From contig NZ_JAGGLB010000026.1 of assembly GCF_017874215.1 (NCBI RefSeq), forward strand, positions 1 through 64,000: a stretch of DNA of 64,000 nucleotides, given 5' to 3'. How positions within the stretch are numbered: the first letter of the stretch is position 1; every line of letters starts with the position of its first letter. Shown one piece after another: positions 10,901-19,098 of this stretch. The notes under the pieces are model-generated. The model saw nothing but the letters and a program-made list of their open reading frames with translations, was not told where the DNA came from and ran no database searches. Position numbers and translations under genes: made by a program. The DNA is from Paenibacillus eucommiae. Lineage in GTDB: Bacteria > Bacillota > Bacilli > Paenibacillales > NBRC-103111.

Positions 10901-13578
10901 CTTTGGAAGGCAAACAAATGGCTATTGCTGAAATAGCTGTATACAACACGAGCAATCTTGCTCTTGAACAATCTGCGCAAGCGTTGCAGGATGACGGTAC
11001 CGATGCAGCTATGCTGCAAGGGCACGAAGCGGCTAAAGCGAATGACGGGAATCCGGCTACAAGTGCCCGCTCTGTGGGACAGGATCCCTGGCATTGGAAT
11101 TTGGACCTGGGTGCTGTGCACAATATGAATCAAATTCGCCTATTGCTGGATGAAATATCAGATCCGCTGAATAATGTGGATATGAAGATTTCAACTTCCG
11201 TGGATGGCGTTGATTTCACGGATATTGAAGAGGTGACGGCGTTCGGCGGCGGCTGGAAGACGATACGCTTCGAAGATCGGAATGCCCAGTATATAAGGGT
11301 AGCTATATCCTTCACAAGCGATACACCAGCATTTAACGCCAAATTGGCGCTAAATGAAGTAGAGGTTTATCACGAGAATGTGGTGGAGGTAAATCAAAAA
11401 ACAACAGATTCCACAGATGCGGATCGTTTCTATTACCAGAAGGTGTCCTCTCAGGAATATGTCTTTAAGGCAGGGGATGTGCTGGAGTATGAGTTCATGC
11501 TGTTATCCGATGCTGCAGCAATTGGCGGCATAGATATCGTGACGGCTGACGGAAAGAGACTAAAGGATCAGGGTGGTTGGTACGACCAGTGGCACATCTC
11601 TGGTAATCCTGCATCCGATCTAAGTGGGCAAGGCCAGAATCAGTGGTTGAAAAGGACAATGAAGGTATCCTCTGCGATGCAAGGCCGAAGTGCCTCTGCA
11701 TGGCTGTTGGCCATGGAGAATGATCTTGCGCTCACAGAGCTCGGGGTGAAGTATAGAAATCTGCTTATTCGCAATGCGTATGGCCAGGTTGCAGTGAGAA
11801 TAAGTATGGATGACAGCATCCCTGTAGAGGACGGTTATATTCAGGGGTACGAATTGGATACTTCCGTAAAATTGGTACAGCTCAATGAGAGTTCCCTGGA
11901 TCTTCTTATTGGAGACACGGCGACAATGGTTGCCAGCGTCATACCGGCTTACGCGACAAACAAGCAGGTGGTCTGGACCTCCAGCCATCCAGATGTGGCA
12001 AGCATTGATCAAGAGGGCGTAGTGCATGCGAATCAGGCTGGTACTGCTGTTATCACGGCGGCAAGCGTTGATGGCGGATACTCGGATACAGCGGAGATTA
12101 CAGTCAGATTTCATACGACACGCTCCGGGAATTACGCATTGAACCGGCCGGCTAAAGCTTATACAAGCGGCGGAGCAGACAGCACGACCCATCCGGGGAG
12201 CGAAGCGGACAAGGCGAACGATGGGGACATCAACACCTTTGCAGCTTCTAACATGGTGTTTGCATGGAACTGGGAAGTGGATCTTGAGGAAGTCAGGCAA
12301 ATCAGCTTGATTCAAGGACATATGCACGAAGCCAACTATGCGACAGAATTTGAAATTGCAGGGTCGGTTGACGGTCAGAGCTACGAAACAATCGCCCACA
12401 TTCAAAACTTCACGGGTGGAAGCTTTGCTTCACGGATTCCGGCAGCAGACTTTCGTTATATCCAGATCAGAGCGATTAAACCCGATGGTCCCGGACAGGC
12501 AGGCTCGATGATGTTACTAAACGAAGTTGAAGTGTACATGGAAACGCCAATAGATCCAACGATTACGCCGACAAATGCATCCTTTGACAAAAATATTGCC
12601 CATGCGGCAGATCTGGAACTAAGCCTGTTCTTGAATGGGCAAACCTTAACCAGTATTGCCAATGGCGAGGATGAGCTGACGCTTAATGTGGATTATACAA
12701 TCAATGGTGATGTAGTTACGCTCAAGAAACAATATCTTTCAAGCTTGACAGGATCAGAAGTGCCCCTTTTCTTCCGCTTCAGCGCGGGGCCTGCCCGGAG
12801 CTTCACTGTAGCTATAACAGATTCGACTCCCGGTTCCCGGCCTGAGCCTCATGTGGAATCGCCAAGTCCTTCTCCGGTTCCTTCTCCTGGGCCAAAGCAG
12901 GAAACAAATGGGGAAGAGGTCAAGCAGCCGACGGAGCAATCTCCGAATGCTGTAAAAGACAATCCTAAAGGTGGAACGCTCAAAGATGTACCAGCCGCTC
13001 ACTGGGCTGCCGCGGCCATTGCCAGAGCGCTCGAACGCGGAATTGTGAATGGGTATCCGGATGGAACGTTCCGTCCGAATGCTGCGATTACCCGTGCTGA
13101 ATTCGTGACTTTGCTGATGCGCGCATTAAAGCTGGAGGCCGAGTCTGGGGCAAAGGTTGAGCCCAAGTCTGAGCTCGAGCCTAAGTCCGAGTCTGATGCC
13201 AAGCCCGAGTCCGGGCCTAAAAAACTCACCTTTACAGACTCATCGATAATTCCGGAATGGGCGAGGCATTCTGTCGCACTTGCTGTAGATGCCGGAATTA
13301 TTGACGGATACAGCGACGGCAAGTTCTACCCGAATAACAAAATTATCCGTTCCGAGATGGCGGCGATATTGACAAAAGCGTTGAAGCTTCCCATAACGGA
13401 GCCATATGCACTGACGTTTGCCGATAAAGATCTCATTCCCTTGTGGGCGGTTCCCTATGTTGCCACGGTCTTCAAGGCTGGGCTTATGCAGGGCAGAGAC
13501 AATCATTTATTCGCACCGCTAGCAGAGGCGACAAGAGCTGAAGCTGTATTTCTACTGGATCAAGGAGTTGTTAGATAA
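7948..13578 (+). CDS. giant S-layer-anchored beta-helix protein with discoidin domains
   Basis: 1876 residues, secreted. Approximate order: signal peptide 1-34; right-handed parallel beta-helix 40-615, a pectate-lyase-like fold that binds or cuts polysaccharide; fibronectin type III 621-711; discoidin (F5/8 type C) domains at 719-861, 864-1001 and 1001-1144; an unassigned beta domain; bacterial Ig-like 2 at 1307-1388; a fourth discoidin 1394-1531; a CBM_X2-like module 1534-1624; a Pro/Ser linker; and three SLH domains to the end. A Lys/Glu/Pro/Ser repeat of about 30 residues is inserted between SLH 1 and 2. The ATG at 7948 follows AGGGGG; the frame stays open to 7846, but that extension has no ribosome site and would precede the signal peptide. 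It probably depolymerises a plant or microbial polymer at the cell surface. The catalytic residues are not identified. Confidence 0.9.
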   Translation: MRKKLIYLLVFSLFIELCSAFFVGQPEARASSGVDIYVAPNGAGTICEVSVPCSLEAGRDKVRTLNENMSSDIIVLLRGGTYTLNEPFELFSADSGSNGFDIYYKAYPGETPVISGGAVITGWELHDTAANIYRAPAAASLETRQLYVNGHRAVRAKGGELPGAQKTATGYTTTDLTIKDWGNVGDIELVFRKLWTESRCSVAAITDGTITVDEPCFTMVNNTRSVQAGNPTWIENAYELLGEAGEWYLDRTGHFIYYKPLTGEDMSTAEVIAPVLETLVKGTGTLEQPLEHVVFEGLTFSHGTWLQPNTEYGFRDIQAGFMSPNEPPPVAYSYTDVKMPASVTISGGRNIHFERNTFVHLGAVGLNIDYGAQDNLIQGNIFRDISGNAIMLGDVKQEDYHPSVEVRAVDRNTIKNNFITQAGAEYHDSVGIWTGYTRNTVIAHNEITDLPYSGISIGWGWGETDEGGSIGYTIPTIVENNKIINNKIWNTMHTLIDGAGIYSLSADRNQLISGNVISDVHTHGAIYLDNKSRYNTIINNVSFDIAGSNHLFLNDNKGNTLFSYNFWDQSAKLYDNSKNGVFLSNQVVEDPLTLPASIINNAGLEQAYQDLNPRVIPADTEAPDAPAAFSLAETDTAVTDNSVTLQWSASADNTAVTGYEIKRDDIVVGVTTDTTFTVRNLQPGQSYVFTVAARDAACNLSSANPSLTVETTNQSILDNLAYNKQVTVQYDSPEGREADMHPSRDPENAVDGDPATYAVSIHEYAWQQQVDLGSVQNINRVVVKMDPAYYASKYDIRISDDGINFTTIKSVVGFTGGTSEESFDDSEARFVRIVAVKPDGANQPGNQMVIYELEIYNDLQDEPSELNLALNKPARAFYIGGDNITTKTMGYEAIVDDDPTTCAQVPRATVWKAAVDLGFATDFNQIKVVMPLTAYATDFKIEVSENGSNYSVVSEVADFEGGSYTTYSPQNARYVRVVATAPVNPLEGKQMAIAEIAVYNTSNLALEQSAQALQDDGTDAAMLQGHEAAKANDGNPATSARSVGQDPWHWNLDLGAVHNMNQIRLLLDEISDPLNNVDMKISTSVDGVDFTDIEEVTAFGGGWKTIRFEDRNAQYIRVAISFTSDTPAFNAKLALNEVEVYHENVVEVNQKTTDSTDADRFYYQKVSSQEYVFKAGDVLEYEFMLLSDAAAIGGIDIVTADGKRLKDQGGWYDQWHISGNPASDLSGQGQNQWLKRTMKVSSAMQGRSASAWLLAMENDLALTELGVKYRNLLIRNAYGQVAVRISMDDSIPVEDGYIQGYELDTSVKLVQLNESSLDLLIGDTATMVASVIPAYATNKQVVWTSSHPDVASIDQEGVVHANQAGTAVITAASVDGGYSDTAEITVRFHTTRSGNYALNRPAKAYTSGGADSTTHPGSEADKANDGDINTFAASNMVFAWNWEVDLEEVRQISLIQGHMHEANYATEFEIAGSVDGQSYETIAHIQNFTGGSFASRIPAADFRYIQIRAIKPDGPGQAGSMMLLNEVEVYMETPIDPTITPTNASFDKNIAHAADLELSLFLNGQTLTSIANGEDELTLNVDYTINGDVVTLKKQYLSSLTGSEVPLFFRFSAGPARSFTVAITDSTPGSRPEPHVESPSPSPVPSPGPKQETNGEEVKQPTEQSPNAVKDNPKGGTLKDVPAAHWAAAAIARALERGIVNGYPDGTFRPNAAITRAEFVTLLMRALKLEAESGAKVEPKSELEPKSESDAKPESGPKKLTFTDSSIIPEWARHSVALAVDAGIIDGYSDGKFYPNNKIIRSEMAAILTKALKLPITEPYALTFADKDLIPLWAVPYVATVFKAGLMQGRDNHLFAPLAEATRAEAVFLLDQGVVR

Positions 13579-14759
13579 TGAATATTGCAGTAATTGGCTA
13601 TGGAAACCGGGGAAGGTGTATCAGTGACATCTTGTTGAAATTGAACCGGGATATTCGCTTGACGGCCATTAATGACACGAATTTGGATACAGTCCAGGCA
13701 GCATTGCAGGAAAGAAGTCTGACACCTAATTTGTACGAAAATGTGGATGAAATGCTGGATAAAGAACAGCTTGATGGTGTTATCATTGGCACCCGGTGCT
13801 CGCTCCATACCGAGATGGCGATAAAAGTACTGCAGAGAAGAATCCCTCTGGTTCTGGAGAAGCCGGTTGCCACAAACATGGAAGATTTGCTGGCGCTAAA
13901 GCAAGCGTATGAAAGCTCAGGAACCGAAGTAGCGGTTCCATTCTCGCTTCGGCTCAGCAACCTTGGCCGGGCAGCCAAGAGAATTCTGGATTCCGGAAGG
14001 CTCGGAGCTATCGAGCATGTTCAAGTTATTAATAATGTCAGCTATGGCAATGTGTATTTTCAAGGCTGGTACCGGGACGAGAATGAAACAGGAGGATTAT
14101 TTCTCCAGAAGGCGACCCATGATTTTGATATGATAAATTTCATGCTTGGTCTGCAGCCCACACAATTGTGCGCGATGAAAGCTAAACAAGTATTCAAAGG
14201 GAATAAGCCGGCTAAACTGAAATGCGGGAATTGTGAGGAGCAGTACAGCTGCCCAGAAAGTGCAACGTTGCATCGGCTGCGCGGCGAGCCTGCCCATCAT
14301 GACATGTGCTGCTTTGCAGTGGATACGGGGAATGAGGATTCCGGAAGCGCCATTATTGAGTACGAAAGCGGCATGCATGCTGTATATTCTCAGAACTTCT
14401 ATGTCCGCAAAAAAGCAGGTGCCCGCACCTTTCGCTTCCTTGGTGTTGAAGGCACGATGGAGTTCGATTATTTTACGAGCCAGATCAAGGTGTTCATGCA
14501 TCATGAAGATCATGTCGAAATCCACGATATTTCCTCTTCCGGGGATGAACACGGAGGAGGGGATGTTATACTATGTGAAAACTTTATTGAAATGATGCAG
14601 GGCGGGCGCTCCAAGACTCCACTGGATGCGGGGCTGATAAGTGTCCTGATGTGCTTGAAAGCGAAAGAGGCTTCCATTACCAATACCTATCAGGAGATTA
14701 AATGGCTGGCTAAGCAAGATGGCTATTCATACAAGCTTCAGGAGGAGAGGGATAACTAG
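13578..14759 (+). CDS. Gfo/Idh/MocA-family oxidoreductase with Cys4 motif
   Basis: 393-residue cytoplasmic NAD(P)-dependent dehydrogenase-like protein. The N-terminal Rossmann motif is VIGYGNRG (residues 4-11) and the conserved lysine lies in VLEKPVATN. An insertion in the substrate domain carries CGNC, then SCPES, then a later MCCF, giving a C-x2-C-x5-C...C pattern that looks like a structural metal site. The ATG overlaps the preceding stop (TAATG), so translation is coupled to the beta-helix gene. A close paralog lies at 26692. In this family similar proteins act as sugar dehydrogenases or as NAD-dependent glycosidases; which applies here is unknown. Confidence 0.9.
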   Translation: MNIAVIGYGNRGRCISDILLKLNRDIRLTAINDTNLDTVQAALQERSLTPNLYENVDEMLDKEQLDGVIIGTRCSLHTEMAIKVLQRRIPLVLEKPVATNMEDLLALKQAYESSGTEVAVPFSLRLSNLGRAAKRILDSGRLGAIEHVQVINNVSYGNVYFQGWYRDENETGGLFLQKATHDFDMINFMLGLQPTQLCAMKAKQVFKGNKPAKLKCGNCEEQYSCPESATLHRLRGEPAHHDMCCFAVDTGNEDSGSAIIEYESGMHAVYSQNFYVRKKAGARTFRFLGVEGTMEFDYFTSQIKVFMHHEDHVEIHDISSSGDEHGGGDVILCENFIEMMQGGRSKTPLDAGLISVLMCLKAKEASITNTYQEIKWLAKQDGYSYKLQEERDN

Positions 14760-15802
14760 TGGCCAATCCTATTCACAGCAGGATCCTTCCGGCACCTCGG
14801 AATGGCGGATTCCAAATGGAGGATTATTACATTTGATGCGGCTCAGCTATCAAGGGAGAGGATGGACGTTATCATCTATTTGCTTCGAGATGGCGCAAGG
14901 AGCTGGGGTTTGGTCATCAGTGGCTGTTTAATTGCGAGATCGTCCGGGCATCCTCGGATACACCGGAGGGACCTTATCAATTTGCTGAGGTTGTATTAAA
15001 GAGAAGAGAACGCCAATATTTCGATGCCTTGAATCAGCATAATCCTTCCATTAAGTACTGGAATGGAACGTACTATCTGTTCTATTTTGGAACGACATAT
15101 GGGGGGCCTATTCCGGGAGCGGGGGATGCAATATCAGCCGAAAGAGCGTTGGAGGTATGGAATAACAAGCGGATTGGACTGGCAACAGCCCCTTCGGTAT
15201 TCGGCCCGTGGACGAGACGGGATTTCCCCCTGTTGGAACCGCGAAAACCAGGCCATTGGGATTGCACAATTACATCAAATCCATCTGCAGTCATTTTGCC
15301 AGACGGTACAACGTATTTGGTCTATAAATCACGTGAGTACGCCATGTCTACCTTGAAGCTGGGAGTCGCCAAGGCGTCCCGGCCGGAAGGGCCGTATGAA
15401 CGACTGCAGGACGATCCAATCCTGCGCTTTGACAATCCTGATTTTCATGTCGAGGATCCTTATATTTGGTATTCCGAAGGGATGTTCCATATGCTGGTGA
15501 AGGATGATTATAAGAATGAATGCGGAGGATTAACAGGAGAGTGGGGAGCCGGTGTATATGCAACGAGCCAGGATTGTATCCACTGGGACATTCACGCCGA
15601 GCCTAAGGCTTACAGTACGAAGATTCTGTGGGATGATGCTGCAATCAGCTCACCGAATAATCTTGAGCGTCCCAATCTGCTGTTCCATAATGGAAAGCCT
15701 ACGCACCTGTTCCTGGCAACGGGCAATGGACCAGCCCCCTATGAGTTTAATAGCGTGACCTGGAATATGGTTATTCCGCTGAAATCGGAGGATGAAATAT
15801 GA
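14759..15802 (+). pseudogene. beta-propeller glycoside hydrolase (GH43-like), interrupted by in-frame TGA
   Basis: The frame starts at a GTG overlapping the upstream TAG, behind GGAGGAGAGGG. It runs 25 codons to a TGA at 14834-14836, then stays open without a break to 15802. The product around the stop reads GGFQMEDYYI-stop-CGSAIKGEDGRYHLFASRW. As I recall the family, members carry Trp at that point, so TGG appears changed to TGA. Downstream motifs are intact: NPSIKYWNGTYYLFYFG, NPSAVILPDG and FHVEDPYIW, which fit a five-bladed propeller glycosidase. No internal start has a ribosome site. It could be a fresh nonsense mutation, a sequencing error or a readthrough gene. The stop would also weaken coupling to the next gene, which overlaps by ATGA. 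Confidence 0.8.
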
Positions 15803-17112
15803 ATCAGCATTCGGATAGGTGGGATAAACTGCGCGTCTTGACCAGGCAAGTGGTGGAGGCTTCACGTATTCAACCTGAAGTCAGCCTATTGGATCTGCCC
15901 GGCGGAGAGGAGCTTGCAGCGAGCCAGCCTTCGATGCCTGTCAGGAATACGACAGGCATTACCTTGATTCGTCCTGGCGGCGGGTCGTGTTATCCGTCAT
16001 TCTGGATTCGAGATTTTGCTATGTCGTTGGACAGCGGAATGATTTCGGCCGAAGAACTTCTCGGCATGCTTCGCCTGACAGCTTCGACACAGAATGGAAG
16101 GACTCCGATAGAACTGGACGAGGGTGTCGTTCCGGCCTTTGCGGTAGCAGACCATATTAATCTTGATGGCCAGCCGGTTTTTTACCCGGGCACCTATAGC
16201 CCGGGAACCGACCAGGCAGGTAATGGCTGGGGAGAGCATCCGCCCTATTGCGATCAATTTTATTTTATTGAAATGGCCCATTTTTATATCAAGACAACAG
16301 GTAATCAGAGAATTCTAATGGAGATGTGGGAAGGAATTCCACTGTTGGAGCGGCTGGAGGGAGCTTTCCTTGTGCCTGCTGCCGAACCCGATACGGGTAT
16401 TGTCTATTCCGCGCTTAAGCCGCGGGCGGTTAACTTTGGTTTCGTGGACAGTATCATTCAGACCGGAAGCCTGCTATTTAGCACGCTGCTTAAATATCGT
16501 TCCTCCATCTTAATGGCCGAAATTATGGAGCTGTGCGGCCAGGCAGATCAAGCCGAGATGTATATCCGGATTTCCCGGCAGATCCGTCATCATGTGCCCT
16601 TGGTGTTCGGGAGTGATTCCGGTTGGCTGCTTGCGGCAACGGAGTATGGCCGACAACCGGATGTATGGGGAACCGCCTATGCAATCTATTTGGATTTGCT
16701 GGAGGATCTGCCTTATGAAGCGGCGCTTGCAGCCATCCTGGACGGTTATCGCAAGGGTACGACCTGTCTGAAGGGCAATGTGCGCCATGTACCGACAGAT
16801 GCCGACGCCTCGAAGGAATCTGTCTGGGAGAAGAAAACGGCCGAATATCCGATCAACACCTATCAGAACGGTGCGTACTGGGGAACACCGGCAGGCTGGT
16901 ATATGTATGCGTTGAGTTTGACGGATCCTGATGCATCCCAGGAGATGTTCGAGGCTTATGTGGACGGTATGTTGGAAGAAGATTATCGCAAGCAAGGCTG
17001 GGGAGGGGCACCGTGGGAATGTATTCATCATGACGGGAATTACCGGCAGAACGGTGTTTATATGACTAGTGTCGCTACTCCTTATGGAGTGCTTCTCAAA
17101 AAGTTTGGTTAA
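15799..17112 (+). CDS. six-hairpin (alpha/alpha)6-barrel glycosidase-like protein
   Basis: 437 residues without a signal peptide, hence cytoplasmic. Trp- and acid-rich motifs typical of (alpha/alpha)6 glycosidases appear in order: SFWIRDFAMS (about 73-82), ELDEGVVPAFAVADH, NGWGEHPPYCDQFYFIEMAH (about 140-160), and near the end TYQNGAYWGTPAGWY and GWGGAPWECIHHDGNY. It resembles glycogen-debranching-like and MGH1-type enzymes. It overlaps the broken propeller gene by 4 bp (ATGA) and closes the 479-17112 run. It probably trims imported oligosaccharides; the linkage is unknown. Confidence 0.75.
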   Translation: MNQHSDRWDKLRVLTRQVVEASRIQPEVSLLDLPGGEELAASQPSMPVRNTTGITLIRPGGGSCYPSFWIRDFAMSLDSGMISAEELLGMLRLTASTQNGRTPIELDEGVVPAFAVADHINLDGQPVFYPGTYSPGTDQAGNGWGEHPPYCDQFYFIEMAHFYIKTTGNQRILMEMWEGIPLLERLEGAFLVPAAEPDTGIVYSALKPRAVNFGFVDSIIQTGSLLFSTLLKYRSSILMAEIMELCGQADQAEMYIRISRQIRHHVPLVFGSDSGWLLAATEYGRQPDVWGTAYAIYLDLLEDLPYEAALAAILDGYRKGTTCLKGNVRHVPTDADASKESVWEKKTAEYPINTYQNGAYWGTPAGWYMYALSLTDPDASQEMFEAYVDGMLEEDYRKQGWGGAPWECIHHDGNYRQNGVYMTSVATPYGVLLKKFG

Positions 17113-17218
17113 GGGACAGATTTTCCTTATTGCCATTTGCAGCTGAGAGGGAAGGGACGTGGAGGAAGAATGGGAGGAAGCAGCAATGTAGTAGCAGTCG
17201 GTGTGCCGGTGTGTCCAC

Positions 17219-17407
17219 TTAACGATATTTTTCATCGTTAAAGCAAGTGTTCCAGGTCAATCCGTCGCGTTAATGATGATTTTCATCGTTAAAAGAGGCC
17301 AGATGGCCTCTCAGGGTGGTTAAAAGGGATTTTAACGATGTTTTTCATCGTTAAAGTAAGGATGTGGAGGGGACCTGATGCTTTTAACGATGAAAAACAT
17401 CGTTAAA
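17219..17407. repeat. array of four spaced AT-rich palindromes
   Basis: Four related palindromes of about 24 bp at 17219-17242, 17270-17294, 17332-17355 and 17384-17407. Each has TTAACGAT and ATCGTTAA arms around a T- or A-rich centre. The fourth is the exact reverse complement of the third. Start-to-start spacing is 51, 62 and 52 bp. A GC-rich hairpin (gaggcc/ggcctc) lies at 17295-17310 in the middle interval. The array fills the gap between two convergent genes, so it may act as a two-way terminator. Apart from this array, 17113-17441 shows no coding potential. Confidence 0.85.
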
Positions 17408-17441
17408 GTAGCAGATCCTCTCCGTTTTTCATGAGGCAAAT

Positions 17442-18884
17442 TTAAAACAATTCACGCAGCAATTCCAGCGAAGCAGCAGCAATCATATCCGCAGCCTCAG
17501 GAACGAATTTAGACCAGTTGGATGTTGTAGTTTCGTATCCGCCATGCGGGAATGCTTCCTTCGTTGGAATGTACCCGGCGAACTGCGTATTGTGAACAAT
17601 ATATGTGGGATATGCGGGCGAAGCCAGCTTGATTTCCATACCGGTTTCCGCAAAAGGCTCTCCGGGCAAGCCGACAAAAGCCGCATCACCAATACGCAAA
17701 ACTTGAACTTCATAATCGTACAAGGGCTGACGCTCGTACTGCTCGTACAAATCCACTAAGCCCGATGCGTACACCCATTTGTCGTCCAGCACAACTTCGT
17801 CCAGCCACTTTGGAATCGGATTATCGGCCAAATATTGCTTCGCATTTGCGACTTCCGTCTCGTCCATGTGTCGGAGTGGAATCTGAATACGTTTGATTTT
17901 CCAGTCCAGGACCGCTTCGTCGGAGAAAGTAATCCCCTCTATGACTTTGCATGCTGTATCTGCAAGTATATTTCCTGTATACTGGGCATCGTCATTTGGT
18001 TTCTCCGCGTAGGGATCCCATGGATTAATATTGCCGCAAGCTCCGTTGAGCACAAGTGGGGTACACGGACCACCTAATCGTTCCTTCATTTGATCCGACA
18101 AAGCTCCAGGCCAATCCGCAGAAATGAAAAATTTAGTGATCTCATGTACAGGATGGCAGGTATAGCTTAGGAGCAGCGCTCGGATTTGCTGCGAACTTGG
18201 TTGAGAGTCTTGCTTTAGGTCTTGATCGCGATCTGATCCCTGTTCTGCACCAGAGGCTGCTATTTGCTGCAATTCCCGGAAACAGACAACGCCGAGCTCC
18301 GGGTCTATCGGACCTTCCAAATACCGGCTGTGCGGCTGCGGGGGACCGCTTTTGCTTGGCATGCTTGCGGAGCCATCGCGCATGATCATCCTGCGATTAA
18401 AGGCGACCCGTCCTTCTATGCCGCTAGCGGCTCCCATTTCTACTGGAATCATGGAATGATAGGCGGTCTCGATAGAGTCAATAATTTGCTTGAAGGCATA
18501 GGCGTGAAAGCCCTCGTCTCCTCCACGAACCCAATCTAAGTCTGCAGGAATTCCTTTATAAGTATCACTGATTTTGAAATGACCCAGTGAGGGACTTTTA
18601 TGATTTTGTGTAGCATGGATCATGATCGCATCACGCTCAAATCCCCAGCGTCTTTCAGCTTCATCGCGAATAAGCTCCACGTAACGCTTGGTGATCATTA
18701 GCAGATCAAGTGATATGATGCATAGCTGACGCTGATTGGAACGGATGATTAATGTTTTCGCATATAAGGGATCTTTAATTGCATCGACGCGGATTTTGCC
18801 GCTAATAGTGGCTCCGCCAAGAATGACGCTCTTATCGGGAGTCACGTCGACCTCGCTGCTGCCGATATATAAGTGATTGCTCAA
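17442..18884 (-). CDS. neutral/alkaline ceramidase N-terminal-domain-like hydrolase
   Basis: 480 residues with no signal peptide, so probably intracellular. The N-terminus (IGSSEVDVTPDKSVILGG) and a metal-ligand-like segment IHATQNHKSPSLG, followed by LSYTCHPVHE and NGACGNINPWDP, match the N-terminal domain of neutral ceramidases. In such carbohydrate loci these proteins are common and their true substrate is generally unknown. A hydrophilic insert around residues 205-225 (SDRDQDLKQDSQPSSQQ) looks like a flexible loop. The TTG at 18884 is chosen because GGAGGAG lies 6 bases upstream; an ATG at 18899 overlaps that site. It stands alone on the minus strand, about 210 bp downstream of the response regulator. 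Confidence 0.75.
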   Translation of the reverse strand: MSNHLYIGSSEVDVTPDKSVILGGATISGKIRVDAIKDPLYAKTLIIRSNQRQLCIISLDLLMITKRYVELIRDEAERRWGFERDAIMIHATQNHKSPSLGHFKISDTYKGIPADLDWVRGGDEGFHAYAFKQIIDSIETAYHSMIPVEMGAASGIEGRVAFNRRMIMRDGSASMPSKSGPPQPHSRYLEGPIDPELGVVCFRELQQIAASGAEQGSDRDQDLKQDSQPSSQQIRALLLSYTCHPVHEITKFFISADWPGALSDQMKERLGGPCTPLVLNGACGNINPWDPYAEKPNDDAQYTGNILADTACKVIEGITFSDEAVLDWKIKRIQIPLRHMDETEVANAKQYLADNPIPKWLDEVVLDDKWVYASGLVDLYEQYERQPLYDYEVQVLRIGDAAFVGLPGEPFAETGMEIKLASPAYPTYIVHNTQFAGYIPTKEAFPHGGYETTTSNWSKFVPEAADMIAAASLELLRELF

Positions 18885-19098
18885 GCAAATCTCCTCCATT
18901 TAGAAAATATATCCTACAGGCCACACGTAGTGAGTTTTAAACAGTGTGTTTACTTAGTTATAATATTTACTTTATTCCCTTATTTTAAAATGCGAAAGCA
19001 TCCGCGTCCAATATAAAAATATGATGTCTATTATAATCAATTTGGAATGAAAAGATGGTCGTGGCCCATCCAATGGATTTTATGTAATCATTATTAGG

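Noticed and set aside
10225..11133. 302-codon open frame on the minus strand
   Set aside because: It is fully inside the beta-helix/SLH gene and arises as its antisense shadow; no ribosome site or family pattern.
11620..12405. 261-codon open frame on the minus strand
   Set aside because: Also an antisense shadow of the gene at 7948-13578.
14834..14836. TGA read as selenocysteine
   Set aside because: The family position appears to be Trp, not Cys, and no stem-loop of the SECIS type stands out directly after it; a nonsense change is simpler.
17219..17407. CRISPR-like array
   Set aside because: Only four units, each itself palindromic, with unequal spacers and inverted orientation, and no cas genes nearby. 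The same holds for 38652-38838.
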